A stretch of 46,473 nt of DNA, taken from contig NZ_POTW01000053.1 in NCBI RefSeq assembly GCF_003236295.1, positions 1 through 46,473 on the forward strand, given 5' to 3'. The stretch is from Jiangella anatolica. GTDB lineage: Bacteria; Actinomycetota; Actinomycetes; Jiangellales; Jiangellaceae. Position numbers and translations under genes: made by a program. A model generated the notes under the pieces. The model saw nothing but the letters and a program-made list of their open reading frames with translations. It searched no databases and had not been told where the DNA came from. This document shows, one piece after another, positions 7,493 through 16,038 of this stretch (position 1 is its first letter; each line of letters starts with the position of its first letter).

Positions 7493-8643
7493 GGCCGGCC
7501 ACCGTACGGGAGCCGCGCCCTGACCCGGAACCCGCCGCCGGGCCGGTCGGCCGCCTCCAGCGTGCCGCCGAGCGCCTCGGCCCGTGACCGCATGCCGTCG
7601 ATGCCGCTGCCGGTGCCGGCGCGGGAGCCGGCGCCACGCCCGTCGTCGCTCACGTCCACCGTCACATCATCGCGTCCGTAGCCGATCCTGACGGCGACCC
7701 GGCCGGCCCCGGCGTGCCGGGTGACGTTGGTGAGCGCCTCCTGCACGATCCGGTAGGCGGCGAGGTCGACCGCCGGTGTCAGCTCGGCCGGCTCGCCGTC
7801 GGTCTCGACGTCGACGGCCAGCCCGGCGGCCCGGCTCCGCTCGGCCAGCTCCGCGAGCCGGCGCAAGCCCGGCGCGGGCCCCGTCGGCGCCGCTTCGTCG
7901 ACCTGGCGCAGCACGCCGAGGGTGCCGCGCAGCTCGCGCAGCGCCTCGCGGCTGGTCTCCTTGATCGCGGCCAGCGCGTCCGCGGCCGGGCCGCCCCGGC
8001 CGTCGCGCTCCAGGGCGTGCAGCGCAGCCCCGGCCTGGACGTTGATGAGCGAGATGTTGTGCCCGAGGACGTCGTGCAGCTCGCGGGCGATGCGCAGCCG
8101 CTCCTCCGTCGCCCGGCGGCGCAGCGCCTCCTCCCGCTCGCGCCGGGAGCTGTGCACGAACCCGCCGATCGCGACGGCCGCGACCAGCCAGCCGACCAGC
8201 AGGAACATGCCCGCGTCGCCGAGCGGAGAGGCGTCGGTGCCGTACTCGCCGAACGCCGAGCCGACGATCGCCAGCCCGCCGATGACCGCCGCCGCCACCG
8301 TCCGGCCCGTCGCCGCCAGCGTGTAGAGCGCGATGATCAGCGTGAGCAGGATGGCGCCGTCAGGGTTGACGACCGGGTAGTAGACGCTGGTCGCGACCAG
8401 CGTCACGACGGCGGTGGCGACGGGGAACCGGCGGCGCACCGCCAGCGCGGCGGACCCCGCGACGATCAGCAGCCAGCCCAGCGCCGGGACCGCCCGCAGC
8501 CCGACCGGGTCGCCGTCACCCACCACCGTCGTGAGCACCACGAACACCCCGACCGCGGCCGCGAGCAGCACGTCCGCGCGGGCGCCGTGCCGCCACGATC
8601 GCCGCTGCCCGCTCAACGACTCCTCATGTCTCGGGCCATGCAT
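7489..8643 (-). CDS. Sensor histidine kinase (HisKA_3 type)
   Basis: 384 residues. Five or six hydrophobic segments span roughly residues 25-165, with hardly any loop outside, so the signal is probably sensed in or at the membrane. Then comes the dimerisation/phosphotransfer helix with His190 in IARELHDVLGHNISLINVQ, and an ATPase domain with IVQEALTNVTRHAGA (N box), VDVSDDGRGAG (G1) and GSGIDGMRSRAEALGG (G2). This is the NarX/DesK-like class that pairs with LuxR regulators. Divergent from the GH1 gene across 157 bp. Confidence 0.94.
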   Translation of the reverse strand: MHGPRHEESLSGQRRSWRHGARADVLLAAAVGVFVVLTTVVGDGDPVGLRAVPALGWLLIVAGSAALAVRRRFPVATAVVTLVATSVYYPVVNPDGAILLTLIIALYTLAATGRTVAAAVIGGLAIVGSAFGEYGTDASPLGDAGMFLLVGWLVAAVAIGGFVHSSRREREEALRRRATEERLRIARELHDVLGHNISLINVQAGAALHALERDGRGGPAADALAAIKETSREALRELRGTLGVLRQVDEAAPTGPAPGLRRLAELAERSRAAGLAVDVETDGEPAELTPAVDLAAYRIVQEALTNVTRHAGAGRVAVRIGYGRDDVTVDVSDDGRGAGSRAGTGSGIDGMRSRAEALGGTLEAADRPGGGFRVRARLPYGGRP

Positions 8644-8800
8644 GTGGACTCCTTCGCTCCGGTCGTCTCACGGCCCGGACTGACGACTGGTGGGAGCCTC
8701 CGGCCCCCAGTCGCCGACAGTATGCCCGGCCCTCGACGGGTCGGCAGCTTGGATAAGGTCGGTGGAGTTCCGGCCACGTCCTCGCTAGGAGTCGCGACAC

Positions 8801-10198
8801 ATGAGCACTCGTTTCCCCGACGGCTTCCTCTGGGGGTCGGCGACGGCCTCGTACCAGATCGAGGGCGCGGCGAAGGAGGGCGGCCGCGGGCCGTCCATCT
8901 GGGACACGTTCTCGCACACGCCCGGCAAGACCCTGAACGGCGACACCGGCGACGTCGCCGACGACCACTACCACCGCTGGCCCGAGGACCTCGGCCACAT
9001 CGCCGACCTGGGCCTGGGCGCGTACCGGTTCTCCACGGCGTGGCCGCGGGTGCAGCCGGGCGGGCGCGGCCCCGCCAACCGCGAGGGGCTGGACTTCTAC
9101 TCGCGTCTCGTCGACGGCCTGCTGGAGCGCGGCGTCAAGCCGGTCCTGACGCTGTACCACTGGGACCTGCCGCAGGATCTCGAGGACGCCGGCGGCTGGG
9201 CCACCCGCGACACCGCGTACCGGTTCGCCGACTACGCCGAGATCGTGGCCCGCGAGCTGGGCGACCGCGTCGACCTGTGGACGACGTTGAACGAGCCGTG
9301 GTGCAGCGCCTACCTCGGGTACGCGTCCGGCGCGCACGCGCCCGGCCGGGCCGAGCCGGCCGCCGCCCTGGCCGCCGTCCACCACCTCAATCTGGCGCAC
9401 GGCCTGGGCGTGCAGGCGATCCGCTCGGTGCTGCCGTCGGCGCGCGCCTCGGTCACGCTGAACCTGCACGTGATCCGGCCTGTGGACCCGTCGTCGGAGG
9501 AAGACCGCGACGCCGCCCGCCGGGTCGACGCGCTCGCCAACCGCGCGTTCACCGGGCCGATGCTGTCCGGCGCCTACCCCGACGACCTGCTGGCCGACAC
9601 GGCACAGGTCACCGACTGGTCGTTCGTCCGCTCCGGCGACACGCAGATCATCCACCAGCCGCTCGACGTGCTGGGCGTCAACTACTACTCGACCGGGCTG
9701 GTCCGCCGCTGGGACGGCGTCAGCCCCCGCTCCGAGGACGACGGCCACGACGACGCCCTCGGCTCCCCCTGGGTCGGCGCCGACGACATCGAGTTCGTCC
9801 GCCCCGAGGGCCCGTACACGGCGATGGGCTGGAACATCGACCCGAGCGGGCTGGTCGAGCTGCTGCTGCGCGTGCACCGCGAGCACCCGGGCCTGCCGAT
9901 GATGATCACCGAGAACGGCGCCGCCTTCCCCGACACCGTCTCCCCCGACGGCGCGGTGAACGACCCGCTGCGCATCGACTACATCGCCCGCCACCTGTCG
10001 GCCGTCGCCGAGGCGATGGAGCAGGGCGCGGACGTGCGCGGGTACTTCGCGTGGTCGCTGCTGGACAACTTCGAGTGGTCCTACGGCTACGACCGCCGGT
10101 TCGGCCTCATCCGCGTCGATTACGACACGCTGGAGCGGACCTGGAAGGACTCCGCCCACTGGTACCGCGACGTCATCGCCCGCAACGGCCTGGACTAG
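8801..10198 (+). CDS. GH1 family beta-glucosidase
   Basis: 465 residues, the usual length for a bacterial GH1 enzyme, without a signal peptide, so cytoplasmic. It hydrolyses beta-glucosides (or related beta-glycosides) with retention. The opening [19 protein letters not shown] is the GH1 N-terminal signature. Acid/base Glu165 lies in TTLNEPW and the nucleophile Glu371 in [28 protein letters not shown] near the C-terminus forms the glucose pocket. The start follows AGGAG by nine bases. No sugar transporter is adjacent, so substrate import is elsewhere. Confidence 0.96.
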   Translation: MSTRFPDGFLWGSATASYQIEGAAKEGGRGPSIWDTFSHTPGKTLNGDTGDVADDHYHRWPEDLGHIADLGLGAYRFSTAWPRVQPGGRGPANREGLDFYSRLVDGLLERGVKPVLTLYHWDLPQDLEDAGGWATRDTAYRFADYAEIVARELGDRVDLWTTLNEPWCSAYLGYASGAHAPGRAEPAAALAAVHHLNLAHGLGVQAIRSVLPSARASVTLNLHVIRPVDPSSEEDRDAARRVDALANRAFTGPMLSGAYPDDLLADTAQVTDWSFVRSGDTQIIHQPLDVLGVNYYSTGLVRRWDGVSPRSEDDGHDDALGSPWVGADDIEFVRPEGPYTAMGWNIDPSGLVELLLRVHREHPGLPMMITENGAAFPDTVSPDGAVNDPLRIDYIARHLSAVAEAMEQGADVRGYFAWSLLDNFEWSYGYDRRFGLIRVDYDTLERTWKDSAHWYRDVIARNGLD

Positions 10199-10211
10199 CC
10201 GCGCCCTGCCG

Positions 10212-10238
10212 CAACAGAACGACCCTGGCGAAGCGTCT
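10212..10238 (+). promoter_or_regulatory. Possible ECF-type promoter
   Basis: Upstream of the SigE-family gene, CAAC (10212-10215) is followed at a distance of 18 bases by CGTCT (10234-10238). This resembles the AAC/CGTC boxes of ECF sigma autoregulation, but the spacing is one or two bases longer than usual. Weak evidence. Confidence 0.35.
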
Positions 10239-10273
10239 CACTCCTAGAAGCCGACGCAGCGGAGGAGTCGCAG

Positions 10274-10762
10274 ATGGAGCTGGAGGAGTACGTCCAGGCA
10301 CGAGGCCGGGCCCTGCTCGGTCTCGCCTGGCTGCTCACCGGCAACCACCACGCGGCCGAGGACCTCACGCAGGCGACTCTGACGAAAGCGCTGAGCCGGT
10401 GGCACCTCGTGAGCGCAGCCGCGGACCCCGACGCCTACATCCGCCGGATCTGCGTCAACCTGCACCTCAGCTGGGTCCGCCGACTCGCCAGCCGGGAGCG
10501 CCCGACGGCCGACCGCCCGGACGAGGTGGCGACGTCCACTGCCGAGTTCGACGCGGTGGGCCACCGCGACGAGCTCGGCCGGGCGCTGAGCCGGCTCCGG
10601 CCGAGGACGCGAGCCGCGCTGGTCCTCAGGTACTACGCCGATCTCGACGACCAGGCGATCGCGGACCTGCTGGGCGTCAAACGCGCCACCGTGCGGTCGT
10701 TGATCCACCGAGGTCTGCACGATCTGCGAGCACTCGTGCCGGAGGGCAGCCATGAGTCCTGA
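10274..10762 (+). CDS. SigE-family ECF RNA polymerase sigma factor
   Basis: 162 residues with regions sigma2 and sigma4. Sigma2: RALLGLAWLLTGNHHAAEDLTQATLTKALSRW, with the DLTQ core-binding segment. Sigma4: LRPRTRAALVLRYYADLDDQAIADLLGVKRATVRSLIHRGL, the -35-binding HTH. The length and lack of extra domains fit the actinomycete 'SigE family' (sigma-24-like) ECF factors, which are usually autoregulated. Its end overlaps the next gene by 11 bp, so that gene is probably a partner. GGAG sits 8 bp before the ATG. Confidence 0.93.
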   Translation: MELEEYVQARGRALLGLAWLLTGNHHAAEDLTQATLTKALSRWHLVSAAADPDAYIRRICVNLHLSWVRRLASRERPTADRPDEVATSTAEFDAVGHRDELGRALSRLRPRTRAALVLRYYADLDDQAIADLLGVKRATVRSLIHRGLHDLRALVPEGSHES

Positions 10763-11318
10763 CGTGGAGGAGTTCCTTCGAGAGTCGATGAAGGCCGAGG
10801 TCCAGGCGTTGCCGATGCCCCCTGGCCTGGCTGCGGCGGCACGACGCCGGCTGCGGCGCCGCCGGGCGACGGCTGTCGGCGCGTCGGTTGTCGCAGCGTC
10901 GGTCGCGATCGGGCTCGGGGTCGCCACGACGATAGGCGGGGAGACGCCCGAGCCGGTGGCGACGGCGCCCGCTGAGACGCACCCGCTGCCCGACTCCGGC
11001 TGGCCGGGGTCCGGCCTCGCCGGGCAGGCTCGGATCGAGGGCGTGCTCGCGGCGACGGAGGACGGCTGCTTCTACCTCGAGCTCGACGACGGCCTGCATC
11101 CGGTGAGTCTGTTGTGGCCGCAGGGCTGGTCGTGGAGCGAACGACCCGACGGCACGCTCGTCGTGCTGACCGATCGCGGCTACCCGGTCCTGTCGCCCGG
11201 CGACCGCATCGAGTTCGGTGGCGGGTTCACGACCAACGAACCGGACGAGCCCGACCCGTGCGGTGTCGGGGCCCGAGGAGCCGCCCCGATGAACAGCGTG
11301 CCGAGGAAGCTGCCCTGA
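10752..11318 (+). CDS. ECF-linked membrane protein, probable regulator or target
   Basis: 188 residues. Residues 1-40 are cytoplasmic and arginine-rich (ARRRLRRRRATAV), one membrane helix lies at ~42-60, and the rest is extracytoplasmic. The outside part has a small beta-rich domain, with CFYLELDDGLHPVSLLWPQG, then LSPGDRIEFGGGF. The placement behind a sigma factor and the topology (inside-short, outside-long) are those of an anti-sigma factor, but no zinc-type anti-sigma motif (HxxxCxxC) is present. The outer domain resembles that of the lipoprotein at 34970-35419, which also follows an ECF gene. Confidence 0.75.
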   Translation: MSPDVEEFLRESMKAEVQALPMPPGLAAAARRRLRRRRATAVGASVVAASVAIGLGVATTIGGETPEPVATAPAETHPLPDSGWPGSGLAGQARIEGVLAATEDGCFYLELDDGLHPVSLLWPQGWSWSERPDGTLVVLTDRGYPVLSPGDRIEFGGGFTTNEPDEPDPCGVGARGAAPMNSVPRKLP

Positions 11319-11325
11319 GCCTGAT

Positions 11326-13266
11326 TCAGCTGGGCAGCACGACGACCACGAGGAACCAGGCGGCGAATGCCAGCCACAGCAGTCCCGCGGCCAGGAGCAG
11401 GACGCGGCCGCGGGCCGAGGCGCGGCGGGCGGTGAGGACGATGCCGGCCGGGCCGGCGAACAGCAGCAGCCCCAACCACGGCACGGCCGGCGGCACGCCC
11501 ACGACCAGCTGCGTGGGCAAGGCGTTCGACGCCGTCCAGAGCAGGCCGCCCACCGCCAGCACGAACACCGTCCCGGCCACCGGAGCGAGCCCCGCCGCCA
11601 GCGTCGAACCACCGCCGGCGCCACGCCGCCGCCCGACCACGACCGGCGCCAGCCAACCGGCGAGCCACGCGAGACAGAGCAGCGCGAACGCCGCCGGCAG
11701 CGCGACCGCGAGCCAGTCGCCGTCATCCGCGGCGAGGGCGGCCTGGGCGAGCCGCGACGTCGGGTGCAGATCGCCGGAGCCGACGACCGCGTAGGCGGGG
11801 GTGGAGCGGTCGCAGACGTCGGCGACGGAGCGGGAGGGGTCGGCCAGCCAGGCGGCGATGGTCTCGCGCCCGCACCGGCTGTTCAGCAGCACCCCATGGC
11901 CGACGCCGGCGAACTCGAGGAACTCGCGGGACGGCAGCCCGGCCGAGGCCGCGTCCGCGACCGGCGCGGCCGTCACGGGGTCCTCCGATCCAGCCAGCAC
12001 CAGCGCCGGCTGGGTGAACGCGACCGGCGCGGGCGGCCGCGGCGGCGCCGGCAGCCCCAGCTCGGCGCAGACCACCTCGTCGGCGACCAGCCACTCGATC
12101 AGCGGCGACGCGCGCCCGGCCCCGGCCCGCCGGTACGGCACCTCGTCCTGGCACTGCATCGTCCAGTACTGCCCGAGCGTGTGGCCGGTCAGCTCATCCA
12201 CACCGACGTCGACCAGCGTGCGCAGCGCACCGGTGTGCCCGCCGGCCAGCCGGTCCAGCAGATAGGGGATGACGGGGAGCAGCTCGACGTCGTACAGGCC
12301 GGCGTGGACGAACGTCACCAGGTCGTCGCCGGTGAGCCGGAACGTGACCGGCTCGCCGGTGACCGGGTTGTGCCCGTCGACGGCGACCGGGTCGGCGTCG
12401 AGCAGGTCGGCGGCGGCCAGCAGGTCGGCGTACGGGTCCGGGAAGTCGCCGCCGGAGCGCTCGCCGAGCCGGTCCAGCGACAGCTCCAGCCCTTCGTACG
12501 CGGTCGCGGCGAAGTCGCGGTCCGGCGCGCTGAACGAGTCCATCACGACGGCGTCGACGCCGGCCGGGTCGATCCGGGCCAGCTCGGCCATCACCTGCGT
12601 CGACCACGACAATCCGTAGACCGTCCAGCTGTCGTAGCCCAGCGCCTCGCGCAGATCGCGCAGGTCGAGGGCCGTCTCGGCGACGGTGTAGCCGCGCGGG
12701 TCACCGCCGGCGGCCTCGAACTCGTCCAGGCAGTCCCGCATCGCGATCGCGGCCGGCTCGAACTCGTCGTACGGGTCCTCGGTCGTGGTGAACGCGTCGG
12801 CCATCGCCGCGGCCGCGCCCGGACACTGCAGCGACGGCGTCGCCCGGGCGCCGCCGCGCTGCTCCAGCACGACGACGTCGCGGCTGGCACGCAGCCCGAG
12901 CCCGTGCGAGAAGTAGCCGGCCAGTTGCACCGATCCCGAGCCCGGGCCGCCGTTCATGAATACCAGCGGCGGCTCGGTGGGATTCTCCGAGCGGACGAGC
13001 ACGTACGGCAGCTCGACGGTGCGCTCGCCGGGGCCGCCGGCGCGGTACTCCGGGACGGTCAGCACGCCGCACTCGCCACCGTCGGGAACCGCGACGACGC
13101 AGTCGCCCGGCCGCACCTCGGCCGCCGCCGCGACAGCGCCCGAAGCACCCGGCGCGACGCCCGTGAGCAGGGCCGCCACGGCCAGGATCGTCGCCGTTCG
13201 CCGCAGCCGCCTCAGCACGGCGGCCAATCTAGCCCAGCGGCCCTCCGGCGGGTCCGGCGGAACCAC
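11326..13266 (-). CDS. Membrane-anchored alpha/beta hydrolase (TAP/prolyl-aminopeptidase-like)
   Basis: 646 residues, GTG start. An N-terminal signal or anchor (~residues 20-48) leads into an alpha/beta-hydrolase domain with FMNGGPGSGS (oxyanion region) and the nucleophile segment VYGLSWSTQVM, where the usual Gly-x-Ser-x-Gly ends in Ser. VLAGSEDPVTAAP gives the acid and GVGHGVLLN the histidine. Actinomycete homologues (SlpD/E, TAP) are exported peptidases. Unlike them it continues after ~510 into four hydrophobic helices. The catalytic domain is therefore probably outside, held by the membrane tail. Convergent with the ECF-linked gene (7 bp). Confidence 0.85.
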   Translation of the reverse strand: MVPPDPPEGRWARLAAVLRRLRRTATILAVAALLTGVAPGASGAVAAAAEVRPGDCVVAVPDGGECGVLTVPEYRAGGPGERTVELPYVLVRSENPTEPPLVFMNGGPGSGSVQLAGYFSHGLGLRASRDVVVLEQRGGARATPSLQCPGAAAAMADAFTTTEDPYDEFEPAAIAMRDCLDEFEAAGGDPRGYTVAETALDLRDLREALGYDSWTVYGLSWSTQVMAELARIDPAGVDAVVMDSFSAPDRDFAATAYEGLELSLDRLGERSGGDFPDPYADLLAAADLLDADPVAVDGHNPVTGEPVTFRLTGDDLVTFVHAGLYDVELLPVIPYLLDRLAGGHTGALRTLVDVGVDELTGHTLGQYWTMQCQDEVPYRRAGAGRASPLIEWLVADEVVCAELGLPAPPRPPAPVAFTQPALVLAGSEDPVTAAPVADAASAGLPSREFLEFAGVGHGVLLNSRCGRETIAAWLADPSRSVADVCDRSTPAYAVVGSGDLHPTSRLAQAALAADDGDWLAVALPAAFALLCLAWLAGWLAPVVVGRRRGAGGGSTLAAGLAPVAGTVFVLAVGGLLWTASNALPTQLVVGVPPAVPWLGLLLFAGPAGIVLTARRASARGRVLLLAAGLLWLAFAAWFLVVVVLPS

Positions 13267-13283
13267 TTGCCCGCGGAAGCGCC

Positions 13284-13337
13284 TACCTCCAAGATCACCC
13301 GGTACGATTTCACAGCTACCGGGTCATCTCGGAGGTA
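13284..13337 (+). promoter_or_regulatory. Nested palindrome before the STAND regulator
   Basis: Two symmetrical arm pairs share one centre: TACCTCC (13284-13290) with GGAGGTA (13331-13337), and ACCCGGTA (13297-13304) with TACCGGGT (13317-13324). Both inner gaps are six bases. A -10-like TACGAT overlaps the inner left arm, and the right outer arm contains the GGAGG ribosome site of the next gene. It could be an operator bound by that regulator or an RNA fold that hides the site. Confidence 0.6.
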
Positions 13338-13344
13338 ACAAGGC

Positions 13345-15831
13345 GTGTCGGCCAGCAATGAGATCGACGATTTCGCGAGTCTGCTGCGGCGGCACCGGCT
13401 AGCGGCCGGTCTGTCGCAGGAAGAGCTTGCCGAAAAAGCCGGTCTCAGCTCCGACGCCGTCGCCGCCCTCGAGCGCGGCCGCCGCCGCGCGCCCCGTCCG
13501 CTGACGGTCCGGCTGCTGGCCACCGCGCTGAGCCTGTCCGACCGGGAGCTCGCCGAGTTCACCGAGTCGTTGCGCCGCTCCCCCGCGGGCTACCCGCCGC
13601 AGGTGCAGGGGCCGCCGCTGCCGCCGGACACGCTGATCGGCCGGGCCACGGAGCTGACGGAGCTGACGTCGCTGCTCGGCCACGGCGGGGTCCGGCTGGT
13701 CACGCTGACGGGGCTGGGCGGCGTCGGGAAGACCCGGCTCGCGGTCGCCGTCGCCAACGGCGTGCGCCGCCAGTTCGAGGCCGGCGTCTGCTGGGTGCCG
13801 CTAGCCGCGCGCCCCGACGGCCCCGAGGTCACCGACGCGGTCGCGGCCGCCGTCGGGCTGCGGCCGGCCTCCGACGCCGCCGAGGTCGACGCCCTGACCG
13901 AGCACATCGGGTCGCGGCAGCTGCTGGTCGTGCTGGACAACTGCGAGCACGTCGTCGAGACCTGCGCCTGGCTGTGCACCGTCCTGCTGCAGCGCTGCCC
14001 CCGGCTGACCATCCTGGCCACCAGCCGCGAGCTGCTGCGCGCGCCCGGCGAGGTGGTCCGGCAGGTGCAGCCGCTGGCCGTGCCGCCGTCGCGTGCGCCG
14101 CTGGAGGAGATCCGCGACGCCGACGCCGTCCGGATGTTCCTGGCCCGCGCCGCCGCCCACGGCGTGCACCCGCGCGACGACCGGCTGCTGCAGGTCAGCC
14201 GCGTGTGCCGGAGCCTGCAGGGCATCCCGCTGGCGATCGAGCTGGCCGCCGCCCGGGTCAACGTGCTGACGATCGAGCAGATCGCGGACGAGCTCGACAC
14301 GTCGTCGCGGATCCTCTCCGGCGGCAGCCGCACGGCGCCGCTGCGCCAGCAGACCATCGACGCCGCGCTGGACTGGAGCTATCAGCTGCTCAGCGCCGAG
14401 GAACGGGAGTTCTTCGAGGCGGTGTCGACGTTCTCCGGCGGCTGGACGCTGACCGCCGCGGTCGCCGTGTTCTGCGCCGAGCAGACCGACGCCTGCCACG
14501 AACGCGTCCTCGACCTCACCGGCCGGCTGATCGACAAGTCGCTGATCCTCGTCGACCGCGACGCCGCCGAGGCCCGCTACTCGATGTTCTCCGTCATCCG
14601 GCAGTACGCCGCCCGGCGCCTCGACGACGGCGGGCAGCGCACCGTCATCGAGCAGCGGCACCTGCGCTACTACGTCGAGCTGGCCGAGCAGGCCGAGCGC
14701 GGCCTGGGCACCGGCCAGCAGGGCCCGACGCTGGAGCGCCTGGACATCGAGCTGGACAACCTGCGGGTCGCGCTCGGCCGGGCCATCAGCCGGGAGCTGA
14801 GCTCGGAGTCGATGCGGCTGGCCGCGGCGTTGTGGCGGTACTACTACCTGCGCGGCCACTACTCCGAGGGACGCGACTGGCTGGAGTCGGCGCTGCGCAT
14901 CGCCCGCACCGCCCCTGACCCCGCCGCGCCGACCGAGCCGGCCGCACTGGCCGCCGCCTCCCGCGGCGCCGGCTACCTGGCGTTCCTGCAGTGCGAGTAC
15001 GACGTCGCGGCCGAGCGGCTGGAGGAGGCGCTGGACCTCTACCGCCGGCTCGACGACACCGCCGGCGCCGCGCTGACCCTGCGGCACCTGGGCAGCATCG
15101 CCCGTGAGCGGGCCGACTACGACCTGTCGCACGACCTGCACGAGCAGAGCCTGCACCTGTACCAGCAGCTGGGCGACAAGTCCGGCATCGCCTGGGCCCG
15201 GCACTACCTGGGCTTCATGTCGTGGCTGCGGCTCGACCTGGACCGCGCCCGCGACTACTCGGAGGCGGCGCTGGTCTACTTCCAGCAGGCCGGCGACGCC
15301 GAGGGCATCACCTGGTCGCAGCTCAACCTCGGCGCCGTGGCGCTGTACAGCGACGACCTCGAGACCGCTGAGCAGCTGCTGCACCAGAGCCTGGGCCGCG
15401 CGCAGCGGCTCGGGTACCGCGAGGGCGTCGGCTGGTCGCTCAACCAGCTGGGGGTGGTCGCCCGCCGGCAGGGCCGCCTCGAACGGGCGATCCACCTGCT
15501 CGACGAGAGCCTGGCCGAGCAGCAGGAGCTTGGCGACAGGTGGCGGGCGGCGAGCGTCCTGGAGGCGCTGGCCGGAGTGGCGCAGGAGCACGAGAACACC
15601 GCGTACGCCGCGTTCCTGCTGGGCGCGGCCGCCGCGGTCCGCGACACGATCGGCGCACCTGTCCCGCTGTGTGAGCGGCCCGGAACCGAGCAGACGACGG
15701 CCGAGGTGCGCCACAAACTGGGCGAACGGGCGTTCGCGCACGCTTGGGGCGCCGGGCAGGGCACCCCCCTGCACGCGGTCGCCGACGGCTATCCGCCGGA
15801 CAGCCTCAGCACGCTCGACGCACCCTGGTGA
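13345..15831 (+). CDS. HTH-STAND ATPase-TPR transcriptional regulator
   Basis: 828 residues, GTG start 9 bases after GGAGG. Residues ~8-70 are an XRE-type HTH (RLAAGLSQEELAEKAGLSSDAVAALERG). Residues ~95-400 are an NB-ARC/STAND ATPase: FIG-like LIGRATELTEL, Walker A GLGGVGKT at 123-130, Walker B LLVVLDNCEH with Asp198, and ATSRELLR. From ~440 to 790 are TPR repeats, marked by repeated YLAFLQCEYDVAAERLEEALDL-like units. The plan is that of SARP-less AfsR/MalT-like regulators, where a ligand or partner releases an oligomer. Divergent from the hydrolase gene, its likely target. Confidence 0.93.
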   Translation: MSASNEIDDFASLLRRHRLAAGLSQEELAEKAGLSSDAVAALERGRRRAPRPLTVRLLATALSLSDRELAEFTESLRRSPAGYPPQVQGPPLPPDTLIGRATELTELTSLLGHGGVRLVTLTGLGGVGKTRLAVAVANGVRRQFEAGVCWVPLAARPDGPEVTDAVAAAVGLRPASDAAEVDALTEHIGSRQLLVVLDNCEHVVETCAWLCTVLLQRCPRLTILATSRELLRAPGEVVRQVQPLAVPPSRAPLEEIRDADAVRMFLARAAAHGVHPRDDRLLQVSRVCRSLQGIPLAIELAAARVNVLTIEQIADELDTSSRILSGGSRTAPLRQQTIDAALDWSYQLLSAEEREFFEAVSTFSGGWTLTAAVAVFCAEQTDACHERVLDLTGRLIDKSLILVDRDAAEARYSMFSVIRQYAARRLDDGGQRTVIEQRHLRYYVELAEQAERGLGTGQQGPTLERLDIELDNLRVALGRAISRELSSESMRLAAALWRYYYLRGHYSEGRDWLESALRIARTAPDPAAPTEPAALAAASRGAGYLAFLQCEYDVAAERLEEALDLYRRLDDTAGAALTLRHLGSIARERADYDLSHDLHEQSLHLYQQLGDKSGIAWARHYLGFMSWLRLDLDRARDYSEAALVYFQQAGDAEGITWSQLNLGAVALYSDDLETAEQLLHQSLGRAQRLGYREGVGWSLNQLGVVARRQGRLERAIHLLDESLAEQQELGDRWRAASVLEALAGVAQEHENTAYAAFLLGAAAAVRDTIGAPVPLCERPGTEQTTAEVRHKLGERAFAHAWGAGQGTPLHAVADGYPPDSLSTLDAPW

Positions 15832-15843
15832 CCGGGTGGGCCC

Positions 15844-15885
15844 GGTCGGCAGCGGTCTTGCCCCCCGCTAGACACGCTGCCGACC
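15844..15885 (+). terminator. Hairpin after the STAND gene
   Basis: A perfect 11-bp stem (15844-15854 with 15875-15885) around a 20-base loop starts 12 bases past the stop codon. There is no T run after it, so it may be a terminator helper or an mRNA end-stabiliser. It is the only clear signal in 15832-16038. Confidence 0.55.
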
Positions 15886-16038
15886 AAGCTGTGCGGCGCC
15901 GGCGCCTCGCCATGTCCACCCACATCTGCCAGGGGTTCCGGCACTTCATCCCCCCGCGGGAACAAGAATGTCGTGCCTGGCCGCCAGGGAACAGCTACAG
16001 CACCCTGACAACTCCCTGACAATGTGCGCCCCGGCTGG

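Noticed and set aside
7714-10755. A 1013-codon frame on the plus strand over the kinase and glucosidase
   Set aside because: Runs across two real genes in other frames, with no motif. Shadow.
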